Positions 6,774 through 13,741 of a DNA stretch of 27,197 bases are shown in pieces. The stretch covers positions 1-27,197 of the forward strand of contig DBNX01000008.1 in the NCBI GenBank assembly GCA_002299465.1, read 5' to 3'. Made by a program: the position numbers and the translations under genes. This DNA is from Patescibacteria group bacterium UBA661 (lineage in GTDB: Bacteria; Patescibacteriota; Minisyncoccia; Phycocordibacterales; UBA918). A model generated the notes under the pieces. The model did not search any database. It worked only from the letters and a program-made list of their open reading frames with translations, and had not been told where the DNA came from. Positions within the stretch are counted from its first letter, which is position 1. Every line of letters begins with the position of its first letter.

Positions 6774-9311
6774 TTATTTACTGTCAACCAACCAATAACC
6801 AGCCGCTAGTAGTGGTTCGGCTTTTTTATATTTTAGAGTTTGTGTATCAGAACCATTACTAATAGTAACTAGGTCGTTGCGGCCGGGAACAATGGTGGCT
6901 TTGACTGGTTTGGCAGTAGTCTTGCTTGTGGTGTTGCTACCAGCGGCGGCTTGGGCGGCGGCGGTAACTTGTTTCTTCTCAGCTTCTTCCCGCTCGACCA
7001 ACATGGGTTGTAATTTTGGTATAACTTCATTGATGCGGCTAATGACCGCCGCTTGCATCTCCTTGAAAAGTCGAGTTCCCTCTTTGCGGTACTCAATCAG
7101 TGGATCGCGTTGTCCGTAGGCACGGAGATTAACACTGTTGCGAGTGTAGCTCATTACTTCTAGGTGCTCAACCCAAAGTGAATCAATCATCTGCAAGGCA
7201 AAGCGTCTAAAGACATTGTAAAATACTTCTTCTCCTAACTCCGCTTGCTTGGCAGTAAAAGTCACTCCCCCATCCTCTGCCAACAAACGCACTTCATCCA
7301 TCATCGCTAGCACCTCTTCCTTTTCGTCGATGAGGAGCTTATGGCGGCGTCCGTAAACTACCTGACGTTGCAAATTAAGAACATCGTCGTAGGCGAGAAT
7401 CTGCTTACGGGCATCAAAATGAAATCCCTCTATCCTAGTCTGAGCTGATTCGAGTGAATTAGCCACCATCTTCATTTGAATTGGTTGGTCCTCTGGCAAT
7501 TTCAAAGTCCCCATTAATCCCTTCACCCGATCGCCACCGAAAACACGCATCAGCGAATCGTCCATCGATACAAAGAATTGTGTCTCCCCTGGGTCGCCCT
7601 GACGACCAGATCGTCCGCGTAGCTGATTATCAATACGCCGCGCCTCGTGCCTTTCGGTACCAAGCACGAACAATCCACCAAGACGCTTCACTTCCTCGAT
7701 TTCTTCTAGGGTAGCGTCTGGTCCACCGAGCTTGATATCAACGCCACGACCAGCCATATTAGTAGCTAAAGTCACCGCCCCTCGCTTGCCCGCCGCCGCA
7801 ATAATCTCGCCTTCACGTTCGTGGTTTTTGGCATTCAACATCGTATGCGGTACATTGGCGACTGTGAGCGCTGCTGACAAACGCTCGTTGCTCTCAATCG
7901 AGGCAGTACCGATTAGTATGGGTTGCCCTTTCTCGTGCACCTCTTTCACTTTGGCGATGATAGCCTTGAATTTCCCTTGCTCACTTTGGTAAATAAAGTC
8001 CGTATGATCAATACGAGCAATCGGGCGATTGGTGGGCACCGGAATCACCTCAAGATTGTACACTGTATAAAATTCTTCCTGACTCGTGAGAGCAGTACCC
8101 GTCATACCCGCCAATTTATCGTACAGACGGAAAAAGTTTTGGTAGGTAACCGAAGCAAAAGTCTTACTCTCACGCTGAATAGAAACTCCTTCCTTAGCTT
8201 CAACGGCTTGGTGTAAACCGTCTGACCAGCGCCGGCCCGGCTGGAGACGGCCCGTGAACTCATCCACGATAACAATCTCGCCATCACGCACCACATACTC
8301 CTTATCTCGCTTAAAGAGAGCGCGGGCGCGCACCGCTGTTTCTAAGTGATGAACATACTTGATACCTTTCTCGGTATAAATATTATCAATGCCGAGCAAG
8401 CCCTCCGCCGCCTCGATACCAGCATTGGTAAGAGCAATGCTTTTCATCTTCTCATCGACTGTAAAATGCTCTTCGGGTTTTAATTTGTTGGCGATTTCAG
8501 CAAACCGCGCATATAAATCATCAGAATCACTGGCGGGAGCAGAAATAATAAGCGGGGTACGAGCTTCGTCAATCAAGATAGAGTCAATCTCGTCCACGAT
8601 AGCGTAGACGTGTCCGCGCTGTCTTAGGTTTTCTTTTTGGTATTCAATATTATCGCGTAGATAATCAAAACCAAATTCACTGTTAGTGCCGTAGGTGATA
8701 TCAGCCGCGTACGCTTCTTGTCGAGAACAAGGTCTTAAAAAATCATAGACAATTTTATAGGAGCCCACTTCATCTCGTTCTTTATCTTTTTCGGTTTCGG
8801 TCTCAGCGTGATTGATGTCATATAGATAAGAAGCGTTATGATTGATAACACCGACCGAAAGCCCAAGCGCGGCGTAGATTTGTCCCATCCACACTGCGTC
8901 ACGACGCGAGAGATAGTCGTTGACAGTTACAATATGCACACCTTTACCAGAGAGAGCGTTTAGTGCCGCGGGGAGTGTACCAACGAGAGTTTTACCTTCA
9001 CCGGTGCGCATCTCGGTGACTTTACCACGATGGAGGATTACTCCACCGATGAGCTGTACATCGTAATGACGCAGATTCATCGTGCGCTTGGCGGCTTCAC
9101 GGGTGAGCGCAAACATTTCTGCCAACACCTCATCAAGAGTGTTGGTATTACCTTGCACTAATTGACGCAATTCGCTGACACGGTTGATTATCGCCTCCGG
9201 CGTGAGAGTGGCGACTTTCGCTTCCAGTTCATTAATTTCTTGTACAATTGGCTCAATAACCTTTAATTCCTTGCCGTAGGAAGGACCAAAAAATCTATCT
9301 AAAAATGACAT
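6774..9311 (-). CDS. secA: Preprotein translocase ATPase SecA
   Basis: SecA is the ATPase motor that drives unfolded preproteins through SecYEG. The 845 residues carry Walker A MRTGEGKT at about 101-108, TVNDYLSRRDA, the DEID Walker B at about 240-243 followed by SILIDEARTPLIIS, the preprotein-crosslinking region, GTASIESNERLS, TNMAGRGVDIKLGG, RQGDPGETQFFVSMDDSLMR and the helical wing and scaffold with EGFHFDARKQILAYDDVLN. Two departures are visible. About 35 extra residues (about 160-198) precede REAYAADITYGTN in NBD1, where well-studied SecAs have a short loop. The C-terminal zinc-binding SEC-C tail is missing, and the protein ends in an Ala/Thr/Lys-rich linker plus a short tail (LLAAGYWLVDSK). 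The missing tail implies no SecB-type recruitment. A TTGTGT-17-TATACT promoter ends 9 nt before the ATG. Confidence 0.97.
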   Translation of the reverse strand: MSFLDRFFGPSYGKELKVIEPIVQEINELEAKVATLTPEAIINRVSELRQLVQGNTNTLDEVLAEMFALTREAAKRTMNLRHYDVQLIGGVILHRGKVTEMRTGEGKTLVGTLPAALNALSGKGVHIVTVNDYLSRRDAVWMGQIYAALGLSVGVINHNASYLYDINHAETETEKDKERDEVGSYKIVYDFLRPCSRQEAYAADITYGTNSEFGFDYLRDNIEYQKENLRQRGHVYAIVDEIDSILIDEARTPLIISAPASDSDDLYARFAEIANKLKPEEHFTVDEKMKSIALTNAGIEAAEGLLGIDNIYTEKGIKYVHHLETAVRARALFKRDKEYVVRDGEIVIVDEFTGRLQPGRRWSDGLHQAVEAKEGVSIQRESKTFASVTYQNFFRLYDKLAGMTGTALTSQEEFYTVYNLEVIPVPTNRPIARIDHTDFIYQSEQGKFKAIIAKVKEVHEKGQPILIGTASIESNERLSAALTVANVPHTMLNAKNHEREGEIIAAAGKRGAVTLATNMAGRGVDIKLGGPDATLEEIEEVKRLGGLFVLGTERHEARRIDNQLRGRSGRQGDPGETQFFVSMDDSLMRVFGGDRVKGLMGTLKLPEDQPIQMKMVANSLESAQTRIEGFHFDARKQILAYDDVLNLQRQVVYGRRHKLLIDEKEEVLAMMDEVRLLAEDGGVTFTAKQAELGEEVFYNVFRRFALQMIDSLWVEHLEVMSYTRNSVNLRAYGQRDPLIEYRKEGTRLFKEMQAAVISRINEVIPKLQPMLVEREEAEKKQVTAAAQAAAGSNTTSKTTAKPVKATIVPGRNDLVTISNGSDTQTLKYKKAEPLLAAGYWLVDSK

Positions 9312-9320
9312 AGTGTCGCT

Positions 9321-9349
9321 AGTATATACTCAGTTATGGAGAAACACAA
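9321..9349 (-). promoter_or_regulatory. secA promoter, leaderless spacing
   Basis: On the minus strand TTGTGT (9349-9344), a 17-nt spacer and TATACT (9326-9321) form a near-consensus sigma-70 promoter. The -10 ends 9 nt before the secA ATG, so the leader would be about 2-3 nt and no RBS is present. The -35 box lies inside the T-tract of the terminator of the upstream histone-like gene. Confidence 0.75.
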
Positions 9350-9383
9350 AAAAGCAAAATCGCCTGTGGAGGGCGATTATGCT
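9344..9383 (-). terminator. Terminator of the histone-like gene
   Basis: The hairpin pairs AATCGCC (9358-9364) with GGCGATT (9372-9378), extended by AGCA/TGCT after a single A-A mismatch, around a 7-nt loop. On the minus strand it is followed by TTTTTTGTGTTTC, a good intrinsic-terminator tail that also supplies the -35 of secA. Confidence 0.8.
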
Positions 9384-9423
9384 ATCAACTTGACGGGCAA
9401 ATGATATACACCATTTACCATCT

Positions 9424-9531
9424 TTACTTTTTTGCAGTCTTCTTGGCAGCTTTCTTAGCTACCTTTTTGACAGCCTTTTTTGCGGTCTTCTTCGCTACTT
9501 TCTTGACTGCCTTTTTCTTTGCTACTGGCAT
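9424..9531 (-). CDS. Tiny lysine/alanine-rich histone H1-like protein
   Basis: This 35-residue protein (MPVAKKKAVKK, then repeats of the type VAKK, TAKK, AVKK and AAKK) consists almost only of Lys, Ala, Val and Thr. It resembles the C-terminal tails of histone H1 and the bacterial H1-like proteins (chlamydial HC2, Bordetella BpH1), and would bind DNA or RNA non-specifically by charge. A longer frame reaches up to 9651, but its first 40 residues look like translated leader, while the short version starts right at the basic repeat. A dedicated promoter and a clear terminator flank it, so it appears to be a single-gene unit with a leader of about 85 nt. No Shine-Dalgarno sequence is visible before the ATG. 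A nucleoid or nucleic-acid-binding role is inferred from composition. Confidence 0.75.
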   Translation of the reverse strand: MPVAKKKAVKKVAKKTAKKAVKKVAKKAAKKTAKK

Positions 9532-9622
9532 ATTGTGATGAGAGATTGGGTGAATAAATTTCGACCGCAAGCTCTTCTCTGTGTAAAGAACAATCGTGAT
9601 GAGAAGATGATTGCTTACTAAC

Positions 9623-9651
9623 ATTATCGCGTGTAAAAATTTTTTACACAA
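9623..9651 (-). promoter_or_regulatory. Promoter of histone-like gene with overlapping palindrome
   Basis: TTGTGT (9651-9646), 17 nt and GATAAT (9628-9623) form a promoter on the minus strand, with the same -35 as secA. A 19-bp palindrome (GTGTAAAAA, one T, TTTTTACAC) at 9631-9649 fills the spacer and the edge of the -35, an ideal place for a repressor. Predicted start near 9616. Confidence 0.65.
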
Positions 9652-9671
9652 TAACTTTTATGAAAAAAATT

Positions 9672-9680
9672 TGTGGATAA
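9672..9680 (-). promoter_or_regulatory. Single DnaA-box-like sequence
   Basis: TTATCCACA on the minus strand is an exact match to the consensus DnaA box, placed just beside an A+T-rich 21-bp-arm palindrome. I found no second good box nearby. One box may titrate or respond to DnaA, or be chance. Confidence 0.35.
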
Positions 9681-9682
9681 CA

Positions 9683-9727
9683 TTTGTAATGAAATTTAAA
9701 AAATAATTTTTTAAATTTCATTACAAA
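9683..9727. repeat. Perfect A+T-rich palindrome, 21-bp arms, 3-nt loop
   Basis: Positions 9683-9703 and 9707-9727 are exact reverse complements around TAA. Only four of the 42 arm bases are G or C. It lies between the end of murB and the promoter of the histone-like gene, so it may act as a terminator for murB. The sequence after the hairpin on the minus strand (ATGTTATCC) is not a T-tract, however. The 21+3+21 geometry matches the 20+3+20 palindromes inside murB. Confidence 0.88.
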
Positions 9728-9785
9728 AATTTTTGACATGTTCTTCCGCTTGAAATTACTCTCGGCAAAAAACTTTAGTCACTCA

Positions 9786-10808
9786 TTACACCAAACGCAC
9801 TTCCTCTTCGATCTCAATTCCCGTTTCTGTTTTTACTTTCTCTTTGATGATTGCTACAAACGCAACAATCTCATCAGTGGTGGCGTTGCCGTGATTGATA
9901 AGAACCAACGCTTGCTTCTCGTACAAACCCACGTTACCAAGCCGATAACCTTTTAAATTGCCTATCTTATCGAGAATGTAGCCAAGTGATAATTTAACTT
10001 GCTTGTCGTTTACTGCGTAGAGTGGGAGTTGTTGGTGCTGCGCGCGCAAGGCTTCGCCTTGCGCGCGCAGCACCACCGGATTCTTAAAAAATGACCCCGC
10101 TGTTCCCACCACTCGCCAATCCGGAAACTTACCATCACGAATCTTAATAATCGCCGCTCTTAAATCAACCAACGCTACCCCCTCATCCGCTCTAAATCTT
10201 TGCCTTAAATCTTCGTACTCTAATTTTGGTTTCGCCAATTTACTAAGCCGAAAAGTTACCTTCGTAATAACAAGAGAAGCGCCTTCTTCGGTTTTGAAAA
10301 TTGAGTGTCGATAAGAAAAACAACAATCCGCGTTAGACAAAATTTTTACGGTATGAGTGCGTGTATCATACACTTCCACTCGTTCAATTACGTCTTTAAC
10401 TTCTACACCATAAGCACCAACATTCTGAACCGGAGTCGCGCCAATCGTGCCGGGTATCGCGGAAAGATTCTCCAGCCCCCAATACCCGCGCCTAACCGTA
10501 TCCGCAACCACCTCATCCAACGCCTCACCCGCGCCACAAGTCAAAAAAACGTCATCAGCATCACTCACAACATAATCACATCCGACAATCTCTATTTTAA
10601 TCACCGCTCCCGGATAGCCAGCATCAGCTACTAAAAGATTAGAGCCCCCGCCGAGTATTAGGGGCGGCAGTCCGTTTTGCTCCGCAAAACGGACTGCCGC
10701 CCCAACCTCCTCCACCGTCCGCACCGTCGTAAAGTAACGCGCTACACCACCCGTCTTAAGGGTGGTGTAGTTAGAGAGAGAAATATTTTCCTGCCACTGC
10801 TGTGCCAT
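9786..10808 (-). CDS. murB: UDP-N-acetylenolpyruvoylglucosamine reductase
   Basis: MurB is the NADPH- and FAD-dependent enzyme that reduces UDP-GlcNAc-enolpyruvate to UDP-MurNAc, the second committed step of peptidoglycan synthesis in the cytoplasm. The 340 residues show NYTTLKTGG at about 13-21, FAD-binding LGGGSNLLV at about 52-60, IPGTIGATPVQNVGAYG at about 118-134, YRHSIFK at about 166-172, GSFFKNP at about 238-244 with the catalytic serine, VKLSLGYILDKIG and the C-terminal glutamates IEIEEEVRLV. It is the E. coli-like (type I) form with YRxSxFK. The start lies 12 bp after the stop of the upstream ligase-like gene, implying co-transcription. The coding sequence carries three long perfect inverted repeats, listed separately, yet the protein aligns with normal MurB without extra residues. 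Confidence 0.97.
   Translation of the reverse strand: MAQQWQENISLSNYTTLKTGGVARYFTTVRTVEEVGAAVRFAEQNGLPPLILGGGSNLLVADAGYPGAVIKIEIVGCDYVVSDADDVFLTCGAGEALDEVVADTVRRGYWGLENLSAIPGTIGATPVQNVGAYGVEVKDVIERVEVYDTRTHTVKILSNADCCFSYRHSIFKTEEGASLVITKVTFRLSKLAKPKLEYEDLRQRFRADEGVALVDLRAAIIKIRDGKFPDWRVVGTAGSFFKNPVVLRAQGEALRAQHQQLPLYAVNDKQVKLSLGYILDKIGNLKGYRLGNVGLYEKQALVLINHGNATTDEIVAFVAIIKEKVKTETGIEIEEEVRLV
10033..10075. repeat. Perfect palindrome inside murB, 20-bp arms, 3-nt loop
   Basis: Positions 10033-10052 and 10056-10075 are exact reverse complements around TTC. It is very G+C-rich, with runs of GCGCGC. It covers codons about 245-259 of murB, between the GSFFKNP motif and the LPLY segment. Confidence 0.92.
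10661..10703. repeat. Perfect palindrome inside murB, 20-bp arms, 3-nt loop
   Basis: Positions 10661-10680 and 10684-10703 are exact reverse complements around TCC. It covers codons about 36-50 of murB, just before the FAD-binding LGGGSN motif. The geometry (20+3+20) is identical to the palindrome at 10033-10075 although the sequence is different. Confidence 0.92.
10742..10770. repeat. Perfect inverted repeat inside murB, 11-bp arms, 7-nt loop
   Basis: CTACACCACCC (10742-10752) and GGGTGGTGTAG (10760-10770) are exact reverse complements. It encodes the conserved N-terminal NYTTLKTGG motif, about 38 nt into the coding sequence, where an mRNA hairpin could affect early translation. Confidence 0.88.
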
Positions 10809-10820
10809 AATCTGGAGTCG

Positions 10821-13007
10821 TTAACAACCCAACTGCGGATCATTACCAGCTTCAATATTGTTGATGAAGCAACGAGCCGAAGTAGCAAAAGTCGGTACCG
10901 CGACAATCGCCCGCTCCAAAACAGCAATCGACTGTTCTCTATCCTCCAGCTGATGATAGATGAAAGACAAAGACGCCCAGTGTTGTACATTTTGTGGTTG
11001 TAATTCTACCCGTTCTTCAAAGAGCGAAGCCAAAAATGGCAAATCCCCCGCTTGGTTAACAGCTGACACCAAGAAGTCATTTTGGGCAAAGACTTGCAGC
11101 ATACGCTCATCGGTAGCCAAAGCTTTCGCCTGTTCTCGCTCACCCAGTAAGAACAAAGTACCGGCATAGAACGTTAACGCTTCCTCGTTGCGAGTATCTA
11201 ATTCGTACGCTTCACGGAAAAAATCCCGAGCCGAGGCCAAATCATTTTGCGAGTATTCAATAATCGCTCTCTGCATAATAATTGATGGCTTACGCGGCGA
11301 GAGCTCTTGTGCCAAAATTATCTGTCGCTCCGCTGCTTCCAAATCGTTAAGCGCTCGGTAAAAAGAGCTGAAGAAAACATGCACGCGTGCATCACCCGGC
11401 TTGTTCTCTGCCAACTTATTCAATTCTTGCTCGGCCCGTGCCACAAAACGATCGCGTATTTCAGCTGGAACATTTTGGTCATTAGCCATATTCATTGCTT
11501 GCTGTGAAATTTGCTCAGTGATTTCCTGATGAGCAAACGACCCACGATCTAGCGCTCGCTCAAAGGCCGCCAACCGCGCCGCCGGGTCTTCTGCCCGATA
11601 GCCATCGATGATGTCTCCAGCCGCCTGCATTCCCGGTAAGTGGATAGTGTAAACAATTAACACTACCACGACTGCACCAGCCGGTACCAAGAATTGGTTA
11701 AAGAGCGCCCGATCAATTTTTATTTTTTCTAGACACTTAATTGGCTCTGCGACGCGGGCGTGAATGAGGGCCAAGATAACCGCGAAGAAGATGTAACTAA
11801 TGATGTTATCGAAAACAACAAAGTTGTGGGTGAGATAACCAGCCAAGATACCCAAAATCACACCGCGTTCAAGTACGGTAAAAGTGGTATCTTCAGGATT
11901 CCTAAACGGCACCCAGACTAGGTAGTAAAGACAGGCAACGAAAATACCAAAATAAGCAAACGCTCCCAGGAAGCCACCGGCAATCAGCCAATCCAAGAAA
12001 ATATTGTGCGCTCGATCAAACCACTGCTCTTGATTGAAGAGAAATGGGTCGTATTGAGCATTGAATACGTAGTTAAAATTACCCTGCCCCCAACCCAAAA
12101 TTGGTCGCTCCTGCACCCCTTCCCACGCCATACCCCAGATAGTGCCACGCACCTGTAAATCTTCGACCAGGTTGATATTAGCAATACGCGAGAGATTTTG
12201 ATTGTCTTGTACAAAAGCCGTATCGCGCGCTAGGTAAAGAGCGCTGGCTGACAAGACAAGGACAGCAAAAACCCCCGCCGCCACTTTACGAAACTCTGGA
12301 TATTTAGCTCCCAAGAGAGCGATGTAAGCCACCATCACCGTACCACCAACCAGTAAACCCAGGGCCGTACCCCGCGTACCGGTTTCGATGAGAGTAAAAA
12401 TGAACATAACAATCAACAATCCATACACGACGCGTAACGGAGTAATTTTATTTTCAACAAACAACCAAAAAGCGACGAAGATATGGAAATACATATAAAT
12501 TGCCATATACGCCGCGTTGCCGAGGAAACTCTCAATTCGAGCGGCTTGTGTAGGAATAATGTCCGCATACTGAGCTAGGCCATAAACAGCCGTAATGAAA
12601 GCAACCGCCAGTGATGTGTGTAGATAAGCGTTCCATTGTTTCTTCGTCGTCAGCATACTACCCAGAACTAACACGTAGAGAAAAACGTGGACTAAAGTCA
12701 CATAGCCATCCATTCGTTCGAAGTTGCTCCAGAAACTAGAGCTTGGGTGTTGCCCAAGGAGATTGGCAAAAAACATCACTCCAAGTAAAGCCGTAAAACT
12801 GACGATTACCCAAGAAAACTTCGGCCGGTATTTTGCATCAAGGAGCATCAAAAGTGCCCAAGCGACAAAAACCGTCCCGACGATAATCCTAAAAGCAAAG
12901 TTCTTACCAGTAATAAAAGGAAAGAAATAATCATTCACCACAAACATCGTCAGGAACGGTACTGCGAAGAGTCCGGCGTAGACAATGACTTTTAACAAAT
13001 CTTGCAT
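10821..13007 (-). CDS. O-antigen ligase/polymerase-family membrane protein with TPR tail
   Basis: This 728-residue protein has about 12-13 hydrophobic segments up to about residue 455, followed by a soluble C-terminal region of about 270 residues. Wzy_C (O-antigen ligase superfamily) signatures are TGTRGTALGL near residue 210 and RAHNIFLDWLIAGGFLG near residue 330; the histidine and arginines are functionally important in WaaL and Wzy. The tail is helical with TPR-like repeats (ARVHVFFSSFYRALNDLEAA, ASARDFFREAYELDTRNEEA, WASLSFIYHQLEDREQ). The enzyme class joins or polymerises lipid-linked glycans at the outer face of the membrane. In this organism the acceptor could be another lipid or a surface protein. 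It is upstream of and 12 bp from murB, and near the flippase and glycosyltransferase locus. TATATT preceded by TG lies 9 nt before the ATG. The family is confident; ligase versus polymerase cannot be decided. Confidence 0.88.
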   Translation of the reverse strand: MQDLLKVIVYAGLFAVPFLTMFVVNDYFFPFITGKNFAFRIIVGTVFVAWALLMLLDAKYRPKFSWVIVSFTALLGVMFFANLLGQHPSSSFWSNFERMDGYVTLVHVFLYVLVLGSMLTTKKQWNAYLHTSLAVAFITAVYGLAQYADIIPTQAARIESFLGNAAYMAIYMYFHIFVAFWLFVENKITPLRVVYGLLIVMFIFTLIETGTRGTALGLLVGGTVMVAYIALLGAKYPEFRKVAAGVFAVLVLSASALYLARDTAFVQDNQNLSRIANINLVEDLQVRGTIWGMAWEGVQERPILGWGQGNFNYVFNAQYDPFLFNQEQWFDRAHNIFLDWLIAGGFLGAFAYFGIFVACLYYLVWVPFRNPEDTTFTVLERGVILGILAGYLTHNFVVFDNIISYIFFAVILALIHARVAEPIKCLEKIKIDRALFNQFLVPAGAVVVVLIVYTIHLPGMQAAGDIIDGYRAEDPAARLAAFERALDRGSFAHQEITEQISQQAMNMANDQNVPAEIRDRFVARAEQELNKLAENKPGDARVHVFFSSFYRALNDLEAAERQIILAQELSPRKPSIIMQRAIIEYSQNDLASARDFFREAYELDTRNEEALTFYAGTLFLLGEREQAKALATDERMLQVFAQNDFLVSAVNQAGDLPFLASLFEERVELQPQNVQHWASLSFIYHQLEDREQSIAVLERAIVAVPTFATSARCFINNIEAGNDPQLGC

Positions 13008-13016
13008 ATGCGTGAA

Positions 13017-13022
13017 AATATA
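13017..13022 (-). promoter_or_regulatory. Extended -10 of the ligase-like gene
   Basis: TGATATATT on the minus strand places a TATATT box 9 nt before the ATG at 13007, with no RBS in between. The spacing is the same as in secA. Confidence 0.5.
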
Positions 13023-13097
13023 TCACACAAAACCAGCTGTGAGTACCACCCGGGACGATGGCCAGCCCTCCCCCGAGACAAGTCCCGCCCAAACAAA

Positions 13098-13124
13098 AAA
13101 CCAGTGACTATTTGTCACTGGTTT
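13098..13124 (-). terminator. Terminator of the unknown gene at 13153
   Basis: A perfect 11-bp stem (AAACCAGTGAC / GTCACTGGTTT) with a 5-nt loop begins 28 bp after the stop codon at 13153. On the minus strand it runs into TTTTTTGTTT, a textbook intrinsic terminator. Confidence 0.88.
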
Positions 13125-13152
13125 ATTTAGACACCGCAGATGCCGAATTTGA

Positions 13153-13554
13153 TTAAATCATTGCCGGCACCGTACGGCGTGGTTGTGGACCAAGCACTGT
13201 CACTTCGTACAGGGGATACCACGGCGAGCTGTCACCCTTTAAGGCGCGCAACTTGACTTCCAGCATATTATCTGGTCGTCGCTCGTGGCTGATGATGCCA
13301 TCACCAAAGATCGGGTGGTGGGCACGAAGACCCTCCAACCCTTCGTGGATGCTGTCAACACCAACGACACGCAAGTACTCAAAGCTGATCACGCGTTGCA
13401 CATCTGCTTGCAGGTCATAGACGTTGGCTCGGACACCAATACCGCTAGCACCGACGACAAAACCGGTAATCAGTCCGGTAAAGACCACTCGGTTGTGCTC
13501 TTGGTCGTAGACCTTTACGAATCTGTGCTCGATTTTTAAAAAACTTTCCGCCAC
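13153..13554 (-). CDS. Unknown small soluble protein
   Basis: I do not recognise this 133-residue protein. It has no signal peptide or membrane segment. The first half is beta-rich and hydrophobic (RFVKVYDQEHNRVVFTGLITGF, interrupted here by no low complexity), with VISFEYLRVVGVD in the middle. The second half has HHPIFGDGIISHERRP, MLEVKLRALKGD and a basic end, RRTVPAMI. A barrel-like fold binding a ligand or nucleic acid is possible but unproven. The GTG start is well supported: AAAGGAG lies 6 nt upstream and a TTGACG-16-TATATT promoter about 40-60 nt upstream, and a strong terminator follows. It is a single-gene unit with the best sigma-70 signals in the window, implying substantial expression. 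Confidence 0.8.
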   Translation of the reverse strand: MAESFLKIEHRFVKVYDQEHNRVVFTGLITGFVVGASGIGVRANVYDLQADVQRVISFEYLRVVGVDSIHEGLEGLRAHHPIFGDGIISHERRPDNMLEVKLRALKGDSSPWYPLYEVTVLGPQPRRTVPAMI

Positions 13555-13590
13555 GGCTCACTCCTTTCAGTTTTGTGGGTGGGGCTACAG

Positions 13591-13618
13591 AATATAACAT
13601 TCAAAATTCTGCCGTCAA
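13591..13618 (-). promoter_or_regulatory. Strong sigma-70-like promoter of the unknown gene
   Basis: TTGACG (13618-13613), a 16-nt spacer with TG one base before the -10, and TATATT (13596-13591) on the minus strand. The predicted leader is about 30 nt and carries the AAAGGAG ribosome-binding site at 13567-13561. Confidence 0.75.
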
Positions 13619-13645
13619 CTGATTTACTTTATTAATTATCACACA

Positions 13646-13684
13646 ATCTGCTCGTGCCTAGGGTCGTACTAGGTACGAGCAGAT
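13646..13684. repeat. Hairpin with 16-bp arms, 7-nt loop and CTAG ends
   Basis: The left arm at 13646-13661 and right arm at 13669-13684 pair with one mismatch around the loop GGTCGTA. The arms meet the loop as GCCTAG and CTAGGT. Loop length, CTAG placement and location between two divergent promoters match the hairpin at 5944-5986, although the outer arm sequences differ. Confidence 0.88.
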
Positions 13685-13721
13685 CCTCAAACTAGATTCA
13701 GTTAATCAACCCTCAAACATT

Positions 13722-13730
13722 TGTTATACT
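13722..13730 (+). promoter_or_regulatory. Extended -10 of the flippase gene
   Basis: TGTTATACT gives an extended -10 whose last base is 11 nt before the ATG at 13742, so the leader is about 5 nt. No RBS precedes the start. Confidence 0.6.
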
Positions 13731-13741
13731 AATCACTACCA

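Noticed and set aside
9532..9651. 40-residue N-terminal extension of the histone-like protein
   Set aside because: The extension is compositionally unlike the basic repeat, covers the likely promoter (-10 at 9623-9628) and leader, and lacks an RBS.
9600..9740. Possible chromosomal replication origin
   Set aside because: Only one consensus DnaA box is present, no dnaA or dnaN is nearby, and genes on both sides run on the same strand, which does not fit the usual divergence at an origin.
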